From Clostridiales bacterium (lineage in GTDB: Bacteria; Bacillota; Clostridia; Lachnospirales; Lachnospiraceae): a DNA stretch of 64,000 nucleotides. The translations under genes were made by a program, and so were the position numbers. Position 1 is the stretch's first letter, and every line of letters starts with the position of its first letter. The DNA lies in NCBI GenBank assembly GCA_023663185.1, contig JAMPHY010000012.1, positions 33,264-97,263 of the forward strand, read 5' to 3'. Shown piece after piece: positions 42,671-50,589 of this stretch. Under the pieces are notes generated by a model. It was given only the letters and a program-made list of their open reading frames with translations. It had not been told where the DNA came from and made no database searches.

Positions 42671-45361
42671 ATGTCAATCAGAATTACGGGTATGTATTCC
42701 GGTCTCGATACTGAGAGCATTATCAGCGAGCTTGTATCAGCGCAGAGCGTTAAGAAAAGCTCTATGGTTAAAGCACAGACTAAATTGAGCTGGAAGCAGG
42801 ACGCATGGAAAGCATTAAATACTAAGATTTTTAGCTTCTATACTAATACATTAAGTAATTTGCGTTTTCAGTCTTCTTATATGAAGAAGACGACTAAAGT
42901 TTCCAATTCCAACGCGATAAATGTCGTTACGGGAGCGGACGCGGTAGACGGCGTAAGGACTGTAAGCGTTAATAAACTTGCTAAAGGCGGATATCTGACG
43001 GGTGCAGACCTGACAGGTGTGGGAAATATAGGTTATACTGACGGTGCATCTATAGGACAGATTTTAAAACGAAGCAAGCTTAATGGGAATGGTCTTAATG
43101 ACAACAGTAATCTGGAAGGAAGTTTCAACGTAGTCGGGGCGGACGGCGCTTCTTATACAATTAATGTAAACGCAAATACAACAATTAAAGATGTGGTTGG
43201 ACAGCTACAGAAAGCGGGACTGAACGCTAACTATGATGAAAGCAGCACGAGAATTTTTGTAAGTTCTAAAAATACCGGTGCAAATTATAACTTCTCACTG
43301 GTAGGAAACAATGAAGGCGGAATGAACGCTTTGGCGGTTCTTGGTCTTTTATCAACTAATGATCTAAGTAGCAGTGAATATACGACATGGGCGTCATATA
43401 AAAATGCTGACGGTACGCTTACGTCTGACGGGCAGAAAGTATATGACAAGATGGTAGCTGACAAGGTCGCAGCGTATAAGTCAGAATGGGATTCACTTAC
43501 GGCGGCTAATAAGAAGATTACGGATTCAATCAAGGCATTGGACGATAATGATGCGATTGGTTCAAAGTTTTCAGCAGATAATTCAGGTGCGAAGCTGTCT
43601 GATATTTATAATGATTTGTATAAAGACGGCGGTCTTTATGATGTAATGAAGGAAAAGAAAGCGGCTTATGATACGGCTAAAGCAGCTTATGAGCCGATTG
43701 AGAAAGCGGAGGCGGCTTATAATGCAGCTAAGGAAGCTGCTGAAAAGGCTGCGGCAGCTTATGATGTAGATAAGGATAATGCTACATTAACAGAAGCTGA
43801 TAAAGAAGCATCTAAGAAGAAGATGGAAGAAGCGCAGAAAGCAAGTGATGACGCGCAGAAGGCATATGAGGATGCTAAGGCTAAGATAGGTGATGATGAC
43901 GCTGTTAATACTGTTAAGACAGCATATGAGGATGCTAAGACAGATTATGAAACGGCAAAGACAGCATATGACGACAAGAAAGCAGTAGTTGACGATTATC
44001 TCGATGAGATGCGCAATGGTAAACTGGTTGAGAAAAAAGATGAGGACGGCAATACGGTCTACGAACCGCTTAAAGATGCAGATGGCAAAATCGTGTATAA
44101 GGCTGACGGCACAACACCAGAAGATGATACGAGCAAACCGGTTATGGTGCGTGACGGCAACGGACTCATGGACCAGTGGAATAAGTATCAGGCAGACGGG
44201 ACATTGCCTGCCGGAGTGGCGAATAAAGATGAATTTCTGACACAGATTAATTCATACAATAAGTGGCTTAATGCTTTTGAAGGAGCTGAAACAGACAGAG
44301 AAACATTGCTTAAGAATGCAGCCCGTATAGACGAGATAGCAGGAGCTGACGGCTATATTAGCATCGATGGAGACGGTAAGGCAACGGCGGCAGTCAATAA
44401 TAAGCTTGAAGATGGTGTTAAGGCGGAATTTGATGCTAAAGTTGAAGTTGCACAGGCAGCTATATCAACTGATGCGGATGGAAAATTGAACGGCAAATAT
44501 GCTGCGCTCGCAGGCGGAACCAAGATTGACGGTCAGGATGCGGAGATTATATTAAACGGAGCGAAATTTACCTCATCGACCAATAATTTTACCGTAAACG
44601 GTCTGACGCTTACTGCACAGGAAGAGACGCATGGAGAGGAGATAACACTTACGACTTCTACTGATACCGACGGTATCTATGATATGATCAAGAATTTCTT
44701 CTCAGAGTATAATAAGCTCATAAACGAGATGGATTCTTTATACAATGCGGAGTCTTCCAGTGGATATGAACCGCTTACCTCAGAGGAAAAGGATGCTTTG
44801 AGCGATACCGAGGTGGAAGAGTGGGAGAAGAAGATTAAAGATTCGCTGCTTCGCAGGGACAGTACGCTTAGAACAGTATCTAACAGTATGGTTTCCATAT
44901 TGATGCAGGGAACGACTGTAAACGGAAAACAGATGTATTTGTCCGACTTCGGCATTAGTACGCTGGGATACTTTAAGTCAAAGGATAACGAGAGAAACGC
45001 TTATCATATTGACGGCGATGCAGACGACGCCGATACGAAGGGCAATGAGGACGTATTAAAGAAGATGATTGCTTCAGATCCTGAAACAGTTATGAATTTC
45101 TTCACACAGTTGTCAACGAGTCTGTATGATAATCTGACAGATAAGATGTCATCTATTAAGGATACGAGAAGCGCATTTACCGTTTACAACGATAAGGTAA
45201 TGAAGAAGGAGTACGATGCGTACACCGATAAGATAAAGGCTGAGGAAGAGAAGCTTAACAACATGATGGATAAGTGGTACTCTAAGTTCTCTAAGATGGA
45301 GACCGCACTTGCCAAGTTGGAGTCAAAGAACAGTTCTTTATCGAGTCTGTTTGGTAATTAA
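42671..45361 (+). CDS. fliD: Flagellar filament cap protein FliD, extended form
   Basis: FliD caps the growing filament and folds flagellin at the tip. The N-terminus MSIRITGMYSGLDTESIISELVSAQSVKKSSMVKAQTKLSWKQDAWKALNTKI and the C-terminal helix EKLNNMMDKWYSKFSKMETALAKLESKNSSLSSL are diagnostic. At 896 residues it is longer than common FliD proteins (about 450-700). The extra part is a central Ala/Lys/Asp-rich helical domain with near-repeats (about residues 325-445), rich in AAYDTAK and AYEDAK patterns. Only 12 bases separate it from flaG. Confidence 0.94.
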   Translation: MSIRITGMYSGLDTESIISELVSAQSVKKSSMVKAQTKLSWKQDAWKALNTKIFSFYTNTLSNLRFQSSYMKKTTKVSNSNAINVVTGADAVDGVRTVSVNKLAKGGYLTGADLTGVGNIGYTDGASIGQILKRSKLNGNGLNDNSNLEGSFNVVGADGASYTINVNANTTIKDVVGQLQKAGLNANYDESSTRIFVSSKNTGANYNFSLVGNNEGGMNALAVLGLLSTNDLSSSEYTTWASYKNADGTLTSDGQKVYDKMVADKVAAYKSEWDSLTAANKKITDSIKALDDNDAIGSKFSADNSGAKLSDIYNDLYKDGGLYDVMKEKKAAYDTAKAAYEPIEKAEAAYNAAKEAAEKAAAAYDVDKDNATLTEADKEASKKKMEEAQKASDDAQKAYEDAKAKIGDDDAVNTVKTAYEDAKTDYETAKTAYDDKKAVVDDYLDEMRNGKLVEKKDEDGNTVYEPLKDADGKIVYKADGTTPEDDTSKPVMVRDGNGLMDQWNKYQADGTLPAGVANKDEFLTQINSYNKWLNAFEGAETDRETLLKNAARIDEIAGADGYISIDGDGKATAAVNNKLEDGVKAEFDAKVEVAQAAISTDADGKLNGKYAALAGGTKIDGQDAEIILNGAKFTSSTNNFTVNGLTLTAQEETHGEEITLTTSTDTDGIYDMIKNFFSEYNKLINEMDSLYNAESSSGYEPLTSEEKDALSDTEVEEWEKKIKDSLLRRDSTLRTVSNSMVSILMQGTTVNGKQMYLSDFGISTLGYFKSKDNERNAYHIDGDADDADTKGNEDVLKKMIASDPETVMNFFTQLSTSLYDNLTDKMSSIKDTRSAFTVYNDKVMKKEYDAYTDKIKAEEEKLNNMMDKWYSKFSKMETALAKLESKNSSLSSLFGN

Positions 45362-45441
45362 TAAGATATGTTGCATATAAGAATGGTGTGTAATAGTAAA
45401 CTGCAATAGAAATTTTGTTTACGATAATCAAGGAGGAGAAT

Positions 45442-45834
45442 ATGGCTATGCCGGCACGCAACCCGTTTGCAGAATACGCAAATAATAAGATATTGACCGC
45501 TTCCCCAGCGGAAGTGACATTGATGTTATATGAAGGAGCTATTAAATTCTGTAATATAGCAATCGTGTCCATTGAGCATAATGAGATGGAAAAAGCGCAT
45601 GTTAATATCAAAAAGACGCAGCGTATTATAGAAGAGTTTAGAAATACGCTCGACCATAAGTATCCGGTTGCTGAAGAATTTGACAAAATTTATACTTATC
45701 TTCTCCAGAGGCTGCTTGAAGCCAATGTTAAGAAGGATAAGGCAATTCTCGAAGAAGTCAATATGCACCTTAGAAGTGTGCGTGATACATGGAAGGAAGT
45801 AATGAAACGCTGCAATAATGCGGAGAAAGGGTAG
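45442..45834 (+). CDS. fliS: Flagellin export chaperone FliS
   Basis: FliS binds flagellin in the cytosol, prevents early polymerisation, and in some Firmicutes helps set the FliW-CsrA switch. The 130-residue helical product has the conserved opening PFAEYANNKILTASPAEVTLMLYEGAIKFCNIAI, then KAHVNIKKTQRIIEEFRNTLDHKYPVAEEFDKIYTYLLQRLLEANVKKD. The ATG at 45442 follows AAGGAGGAG, while upstream in-frame sequence is not family-like. It follows fliD by 80 bases. Confidence 0.95.
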   Translation: MAMPARNPFAEYANNKILTASPAEVTLMLYEGAIKFCNIAIVSIEHNEMEKAHVNIKKTQRIIEEFRNTLDHKYPVAEEFDKIYTYLLQRLLEANVKKDKAILEEVNMHLRSVRDTWKEVMKRCNNAEKG

Positions 45835-45836
45835 GC

Positions 45837-46313
45837 ATGAGTCAAAATAGTGCACAAATTTTACTGCAGAGCCTTGAAAAGAAAAATACTATATTAGATG
45901 CAATCATTAAACAAAATGATATACAAGAAGATATCCTGAAACAAGAGAAGCTTGATATGGATGCGTTTGACGCTTCGATTGACAGGATAGATACACTTGT
46001 GAATGAGCTGGAGAAGTTGGATGACGGATTTGAAACACTGTACAATAATGTGCGTGGTGAGATTATGGGTCACAAGCAGGAGTACAGAAATGAAATTGCC
46101 GGCATTCAGGAACAGATTCAGCAAATCACTGATAAGATAGTAACAATTAATGCGGGTAAGATGCGCAATCAGATGCGGGCTGACAATCACTTTAAGCAGA
46201 AAGCCAAAGAAATTAAATCCGCAGTGTCTAAAACAAATGCGAGCAAGAACTATTACAATAATATGAATAGACTCAATTATGTAGCGCCGCAGTTTTATGA
46301 CAATAAGAAGTAG
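45837..46313 (+). CDS. Helical protein after fliS, possible FliT/FlgN-type chaperone
   Basis: This 158-residue protein is almost wholly helical (about residues 5-125: LLQSLEKKNTILDAIIKQNDIQEDIL, then repeated heptad-like segments). The C-terminal polar tail ends NYVAPQFYDNKK. Its start overlaps only two bases after the fliS stop, so it is co-translated. FliT-like chaperones commonly sit here after fliS and bind FliD; sequence similarity alone is too weak to assign this. It could equally be another secretion chaperone. Confidence 0.7.
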   Translation: MSQNSAQILLQSLEKKNTILDAIIKQNDIQEDILKQEKLDMDAFDASIDRIDTLVNELEKLDDGFETLYNNVRGEIMGHKQEYRNEIAGIQEQIQQITDKIVTINAGKMRNQMRADNHFKQKAKEIKSAVSKTNASKNYYNNMNRLNYVAPQFYDNKK

Positions 46314-46343
46314 TTTATTCATGAAAAATTTACAGTATGTTCG

Positions 46344-46372
46344 TTGTTTGTTCGATTTGGTTCGGATATAAT
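46344..46372 (+). promoter_or_regulatory. sigma-A promoter of the leader RNA at 46379
   Basis: TTGTTT (46344-46349) and TATAAT (46367-46372) are separated by 17 bp; a second TATAAT starts at 46372. The transcript would begin near 46379. Confidence 0.5.
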
Positions 46373-46378
46373 ATAATT

Positions 46379-46569
46379 AAGAAATCTAAAGGATTTCTAG
46401 GAGAGATGCCTGGATAATTCCAAAGTAAAGGTGAACGGGACAGCTCACTTTCTCTATTGGGGGACATGAAACTACCATAGAATATTCCTGTTTAACAGGA
46501 CGCTGTCCAATAATAAGATTTGTTAAGCGTCTGGTTAAAAACTGGACGCTTTTGCATTGGAGTGTAAAT
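46379..46569 (+). ncRNA. Structured leader RNA with pseudoknot and terminator-like hairpin
   Basis: The leader of about 190 nt has a 5' hairpin GAAATC-TAAAG-GATTTC (46381-46397) and a hairpin AAGGTGA/TCACTTT (46428-46451, stem with a G-U pair). The loop of the latter contains GGACAGC (46438-46444), complementary to GCTGTCC (46502-46508), giving a pseudoknot or a switch. A small hairpin CCTG/CAGG (46487-46499) lies inside. The end is a terminator-like stem AAGCGTC/GACGCTT (46525-46551) before the ribosome site. Eight GGA motifs occur. I do not recognise the class; riboswitch, attenuator or CsrA-binding RNA are possible. Confidence 0.5.
46525..46553 (+). terminator. Terminator-like hairpin in the leader RNA
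   Basis: AAGCGTC (46525-46531) pairs with GACGCTT (46545-46551) around a 13-base loop that can pair further, and four T follow. It lies just upstream of the 46570 ribosome site, so it could be a regulatory attenuator. Confidence 0.5.
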
Positions 46570-47202
46570 ATGCTTGCAAAAGAAGAGTTATTGGAGCTGG
46601 ACGCGCCACCACTTATAAAAAATGTATCTTTGGAATTATATAAAGAATTTTCTATTGATTATTTATTGGCGAGGAAATTTATATATCATTTTTCTGATGG
46701 TTCAAAAATCAATATTGAATTCACGGAATGGGGAATATATCATATGCTGTCAATTCAGCACATAAATAATAGAATCAAAAATAGTGAGTTTTTTCAAAAG
46801 ATTGATGAAGGTCTAACATTTGATGATTTTAGAGTTAATGATGCTGTTAAAGTAAGATTCAAGGAACAAAAGAAAAGAATTTCTATGTTCGCCTGTACAT
46901 ATAATACTTTGAGGAAAGGTCAGGCATTTTATATCCCATCCGGCAAAGTAAAAAATACTAACAGTGTAAAAGTAGACTATATATTATATCGTATCCTTGA
47001 TAATAATAACGGTATGAATATTGGAATTAGGCAGGAAGCGGATAAATTTGTACCGCTTACTATACTTATATCGAAGCAATCATCATTAATGAACTATATA
47101 GATGTTGAAAATTTTAAGTTAGTAGAAAAACTGGAAATAACAGATATGCAGGGTAATATGGTTGAAACAATAAGTTATGCAGTCTCTAAAACAAAAATTT
47201 GA
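46570..47202 (+). CDS. Hypothetical protein next to flagellin, possible PBECR-like nuclease fold
   Basis: This 210-residue protein has no membrane segment. Its first half contains LARKFIYHFSDGSKINIEFTEWGIYHMLSIQHINN, which faintly resembles the PBECR4 (phage-type Barnase/EndoU/RelE-like nuclease) pattern of a strand-DG-strand followed by a conserved His. I am not sure of this. The ATG at 46570 follows TTGGAG; an in-frame start 18 bases upstream lies at the terminator hairpin. The low-GC composition differs from the flagellar genes around it. It is controlled by an unusual structured leader and lies directly before the flagellin promoter. Confidence 0.6.
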   Translation: MLAKEELLELDAPPLIKNVSLELYKEFSIDYLLARKFIYHFSDGSKINIEFTEWGIYHMLSIQHINNRIKNSEFFQKIDEGLTFDDFRVNDAVKVRFKEQKKRISMFACTYNTLRKGQAFYIPSGKVKNTNSVKVDYILYRILDNNNGMNIGIRQEADKFVPLTILISKQSSLMNYIDVENFKLVEKLEITDMQGNMVETISYAVSKTKI

Positions 47203-47220
47203 AAAAATTTTAAAAAAGCC

Positions 47221-47249
47221 CTAAAGTAAATCAAAGATACTCCGATATA
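47221..47249 (+). promoter_or_regulatory. sigma-28 promoter of flagellin
   Basis: CTAAA (47221-47225) and CCGATATA (47242-47249) are separated by 16 bp. The leader that follows is about 125 nt. Confidence 0.92.
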
Positions 47250-47286
47250 TATTACAAGTAAAGTAAAGAAACTTACTTAACCAACA

Positions 47287-47374
47287 GTAATGGAACCTAA
47301 GGCAGCGTACGAGCCGGAGGAACCATTACAAACAAAAATCAGCGGCAAGGATGCCGCATAAAATTCAAGGAGGA
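47287..47374 (+). promoter_or_regulatory. fliC leader with CsrA-type binding hairpin
   Basis: A 7-bp stem GTAATGG (47287-47293) / CCATTAC (47323-47329) is followed by a hairpin GCGGC-AAGGAT-GCCGC (47342-47357) that presents GGA in a six-base loop. This resembles the known CsrA recognition element (ARGGAU in a loop). The Shine-Dalgarno CAAGGAGG (47366-47373) carries a second GGA. The two-site arrangement recalls the hag leader of Bacillus, where CsrA blocks the ribosome unless FliW removes it. Confidence 0.75.
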
Positions 47375-47381
47375 ATATATT

Positions 47382-48428
47382 ATGGTAGTACAACACAACA
47401 TTACAGCAATGAACTCTAACAGAATGCTTGGTTTGACAACAAGCGCACAGGCTAAGTCAACAGAGAAGTTATCTTCCGGTTACAAGATCAACCGTGCAGC
47501 AGATGATGCAGCAGGTCTGTCAATTTCCGAGAAGATGAGACGTCAGGTAAGAGGTCTTACACAGGCAGCAGCTAATGCACAGGATGGTATTTCTGTAGTA
47601 CAGACAGCAGAAGGTGCATTGAACGAAGTTGAGGATATGTTACAACGTATGAACGAACTTGCTGTTAAAGGTGAGAACGGAACTCTTACAACAACCGATC
47701 GTGCTTCCATTCAGGCTGAAATTAGACAGTTGATGAGTGAAGTTGACCGTGTACAGAGCACAACCACATTCAATGAAATGAACCTGTTAGACGGTTCCTT
47801 CATCAAGGGACTTCAGGTAGGTGCAGAAGCTGGTCAGCACATCGAAATCAGCGTAGCTAACATGAGTATGATTGGTTTGGCTTCAGGTATCAAGAATAAA
47901 CTGTATACCAAAGTTACCTATAATAACTTGTCATCGGCTCCGACAACGATTGTAAGTACATCTTATACGAAGGATGCTTCCAGCGGTGTCGTACAGGGGC
48001 AAGAAGTTTCGAAGAAGATTAACACATGGACTACAATGAGTACAAGCGGCTATAATAAGAAAGCAATGACGAGCGAAATTGCAACAGCTCTTGTAAAGAG
48101 TTTCATGAACCTTCAGACAGGTCAGGACACGACGGTTGTTACGACTCAGGATTTCAACAGCTTGAACGCATTCATTAAGGGTGCATTGGCAATAGTATCC
48201 TCACAGAGATCTGACCTCGGTGCTATCCAGAACAGACTTGAGCATACTATCAACAACCTGAACAACATCGTTGAGAACACCACATCTGCTGAAGCGGCTA
48301 TCCGTGATACAGATATTGCTACAGAGATGGTTAGATACTCTAACAACCAGATCTTACAGCAGGCTGGTACATCAATGTTGTCACAGGCGAACCAGAGCAA
48401 CCAGTTGGCACTGTCCTTACTCGGCTAA
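47382..48428 (+). CDS. fliC: Flagellin
   Basis: Flagellin polymerises into the filament. The 348-residue protein has the conserved N-terminal D0/D1 sequence VVQHNITAMNSNRMLGLTTSAQAKSTEKLSSGYKINRAADDAAGLSISEKMRRQVRGL. The C-terminal D1/D0 sequence is LGAIQNRLEHTINNLNNIVENTTSAEAAIRDTDIATEMV, ending NQSNQLALSLLG. The variable region is short (about residues 165-265), with many Ser and Thr that could carry O-glycans. Expression is from a sigma-28 promoter with a CsrA-type leader, and a terminator follows. Codon use looks strongly biased, as expected for a highly expressed gene. Confidence 0.97.
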   Translation: MVVQHNITAMNSNRMLGLTTSAQAKSTEKLSSGYKINRAADDAAGLSISEKMRRQVRGLTQAAANAQDGISVVQTAEGALNEVEDMLQRMNELAVKGENGTLTTTDRASIQAEIRQLMSEVDRVQSTTTFNEMNLLDGSFIKGLQVGAEAGQHIEISVANMSMIGLASGIKNKLYTKVTYNNLSSAPTTIVSTSYTKDASSGVVQGQEVSKKINTWTTMSTSGYNKKAMTSEIATALVKSFMNLQTGQDTTVVTTQDFNSLNAFIKGALAIVSSQRSDLGAIQNRLEHTINNLNNIVENTTSAEAAIRDTDIATEMVRYSNNQILQQAGTSMLSQANQSNQLALSLLG

Positions 48429-48468
48429 TTGCATAACAGTTAAGGAACATTGTAAAGAAACTACCAGA

Positions 48469-48497
48469 AGAGCCGTTCGTATGAGCGGCTCTTTTTA
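48469..48497 (+). terminator. Rho-independent terminator after fliC
   Basis: AGAGCCG (48469-48475) pairs with CGGCTCT (48486-48492) and is followed by TTTTA. Confidence 0.9.
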
Positions 48498-48592
48498 TCG
48501 GGATAAATAAAAGCTTTACACTTTTAAAATCAAATAAAACAGGACGTAAGCTATATATAATAGACTTGCGCCCTAGTCTGCTTGCTATTAAG

Positions 48593-48784
48593 TTATTCTT
48601 TAATTTTGTCAATATCTGTTAGGTTTACGCCTAAAGAATTTAATACTGCTTTTAACGATAAATAATCATTTTTTAGTCCGTCATATGTTTTAACGGCATT
48701 TTCTTCTTTTGCACTTTTCATATGTGCTTGTACTTTTTGGAATTGATCAACTACATCTTTTATAATTTCACCATTGCTAGGCAT
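48593..48784 (-). CDS. Small hypothetical helical protein
   Basis: This 63-residue product is charged and helical (MPSNGEIIKDVVDQFQKVQAHMKS...), with no membrane segment. A strong AGGAGGTG site precedes the ATG, which supports a real gene. It is convergent with fliC and has no operon partner. I do not recognise the family; a regulatory or chaperone-like role near flagellin is possible but not shown. Confidence 0.65.
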   Translation of the reverse strand: MPSNGEIIKDVVDQFQKVQAHMKSAKEENAVKTYDGLKNDYLSLKAVLNSLGVNLTDIDKIKE

Positions 48785-48901
48785 ATCGTTTCACCTCCTG
48801 ATTATAAAACACTCATTCAACTGTAAACAGTATATCATAATCAGAGTGCAAAGTCTAATATATTTTGGTCAATAGTCTTATGTTCTCGCATTTACAGATT
48901 A

Positions 48902-48953
48902 CGATAAATTTATCGAATAATTTATTGAAGGCATGGATAAACTATGTTATAAT
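48902..48953 (+). promoter_or_regulatory. Promoter and palindromic operator of the Phd-ParE module
   Basis: TTGAAG (48925-48930) and TATAAT (48948-48953) are separated by 17 bp. A perfect 14-base palindrome CGATAAATTTATCG (48902-48915) lies just upstream. Type II antitoxins usually repress their own promoter by binding such sites. Confidence 0.6.
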
Positions 48954-48986
48954 ATTTATACAAATTTATTGAAAGGATATGAATAT

Positions 48987-49256
48987 ATGCTGACGATTGC
49001 ACCTGTTTCGGACTTAAGAAATTATGGTAATGTTTTAGAAAAAGTATCTGCCGGTTCACCTGTATATTTAACACGAAATGGACGGGGGGCATATAGCATT
49101 CGTGATATGCACGATGAAGAGAACTTCCAGAAAGCAGAGGCAATGATTCAACTGTTGTGTGAACTTAATGTCGGTATCCGCTCGGCAGAAGAAGAAGGCT
49201 GGATTTCGGAAGAAGATTTTCGCAGCCATTTTAAGAATGTAAGGAATGACATATGA
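48987..49256 (+). CDS. Phd/YefM-type antitoxin
   Basis: The 89-residue protein begins MLTIAPVSDLRNYGNVLEKVSAGSPVYLTRNGRGAYSIRDM, the Phd/YefM DNA-binding fold. Its C-terminal half (about 50-89) should bind the toxin. The stop overlaps the toxin start (ATGA), showing translational coupling. GAAAGGAT precedes the ATG. It probably neutralises the RelE/ParE-like toxin encoded next and represses the operon. Confidence 0.88.
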   Translation: MLTIAPVSDLRNYGNVLEKVSAGSPVYLTRNGRGAYSIRDMHDEENFQKAEAMIQLLCELNVGIRSAEEEGWISEEDFRSHFKNVRNDI

Positions 49257-49573
49257 TAGAATATAAAATTCGTTATACACCGGAGGCAATGCGTGATATG
49301 GAAGCGGTATGGAATGGTGTGTATGAAGCGTCAAAAGAGTCTGGTGTTGCGGATAGATATGTGGAAGATTTTATTGATGAGATAGAGAAGAAAAAACAAT
49401 TTCCGCTTTCCGGAATACCGCTTGTATATAGAGGGCTTTTTACTGGTTTCTATTCGGTCAATTTTAAAAAGTATAAAGCATTCTATCGTGTTTATGAGAG
49501 TTATATAGAAGTTATTAGGATTATTATGGAAAAAATGGATTATATGCAGATATTGTTTGGTGAGTCTGAATAA
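49253..49573 (+). CDS. RelE/ParE-family toxin
   Basis: The 106-residue protein shows the RelE/ParE pattern IEYKIRYTPEAMRDMEAVWN, a helical hairpin (YVEDFIDEIEKKKQFPLSG), and the C-terminal strands RGLFTGFYSVNFKKYKAFYRVYESYIEVIRIIMEKMDY. Family members are ribosome-dependent mRNA endonucleases or gyrase poisons; this sequence does not settle which. It is coupled by an ATGA overlap to the Phd/YefM antitoxin. Confidence 0.87.
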   Translation: MIEYKIRYTPEAMRDMEAVWNGVYEASKESGVADRYVEDFIDEIEKKKQFPLSGIPLVYRGLFTGFYSVNFKKYKAFYRVYESYIEVIRIIMEKMDYMQILFGESE

Positions 49574-49602
49574 TGTATATAAAAAATTTATTGACTGAAT
49601 GA

Positions 49603-50589
49603 TTACGGTTCAAACTCTATCTCCATTTTTTCATAGAAAATGCGAGCCTCTTTCCACAACCTGTTAAAATAAGTTCCTATATCAAGTTGATTAGTAGCAG
49701 CGATATAATAATCCATCAACGCTTCTTTAAACAAATTAGCCAAAACCGACAGCTCCGGATTTTCAAGAACATCATACAAATTAATAAGGCTTTTTTCTAT
49801 CTGATATAATAATTCGACAGCGGTCATATACACATCTGGCGGGCATTCTGGATTCTTTTCTATTGTCAATGTCAATTTTTTAAGTTCCGCAAGCACACCT
49901 AATACATTTACGACATATTGCATCATATTTGCTTCAGAATTATTTTCACATGCAAATGCACTGATAGCGGTATCTATAGTAATTGAATAAACTGCGCTGG
50001 AACCAAAGCTGCTTATCGACGCGTAATTAATCAGTTCAGCTAGTTCATTAGGCACATTATTACTTTTTGTATATAAGAATAACTTTCCGCCACACCTGAT
50101 TTTAGATATGGTATCGTATATTATAGGCAGTTCCGTGCATCTGTCCAAAGAAAATATAGCCGCATGGCATGACTTATTAAGCAATGTAGAAAATACAAAC
50201 GATTTCTCAGGTAGCAAAATAAAAGAGCTGTTTTCCTGCAAAAAAGTCATAAAACTATGGATTTCTTCGGACACATGTTCTTTTTCGTTCATGCCATAGC
50301 CTATAATATTTTTAGCTTGACTGCTTGATAAAAGGGTAGGATATAACTGTTCAAAAAGCAGGCAGTAGCAAATAAGATAGGGTGAATCTCCGCAATTCTC
50401 CTGTAATTTTCGCATAAAGCTGCATGAACGCGCCCAAATGGTCTCCTTCATCAAATGATAATTTACCACTAACGGTCTTACAGTAACATTAGAATAATCA
50501 TCAACATTCGGTTTTTTCATAATAACATGATGATTATCTGTGTTCTCATCAACTATAAATATATTATTGTCATCAACTTCAATTTTCAT
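49603..50589 (-). CDS. Hypothetical protein downstream of a GT4 glycosyltransferase
   Basis: I do not recognise this protein of about 328 residues. It has no signal or clear membrane segment, and alternates alpha and beta predicted segments with a helical C-terminal region (about 225-320). The ATG at 50589 overlaps the end of the GT4 gene by 11 bases and follows CAGGGAG, so translation is coupled. Its partner and location, in a run of glycosyltransferases next to flagellin, suggest a role in the same glycosylation system, perhaps as an accessory or a modified sugar-transfer enzyme. Confidence 0.65.
   Translation of the reverse strand: MKIEVDDNNIFIVDENTDNHHVIMKKPNVDDYSNVTVRPLVVNYHLMKETIWARSCSFMRKLQENCGDSPYLICYCLLFEQLYPTLLSSSQAKNIIGYGMNEKEHVSEEIHSFMTFLQENSSFILLPEKSFVFSTLLNKSCHAAIFSLDRCTELPIIYDTISKIRCGGKLFLYTKSNNVPNELAELINYASISSFGSSAVYSITIDTAISAFACENNSEANMMQYVVNVLGVLAELKKLTLTIEKNPECPPDVYMTAVELLYQIEKSLINLYDVLENPELSVLANLFKEALMDYYIAATNQLDIGTYFNRLWKEARIFYEKMEIEFEP

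Noticed and set aside
46379-46569. c-di-GMP-I (GEMM) riboswitch before the 46570 gene
   Set aside because: The characteristic GGGCAAACC and GACGCAAAGCC segments are absent.
46570-47202. Confident PBECR4 nuclease assignment
   Set aside because: Only one short segment looks similar; a profile search is needed, so it is left as a hint.
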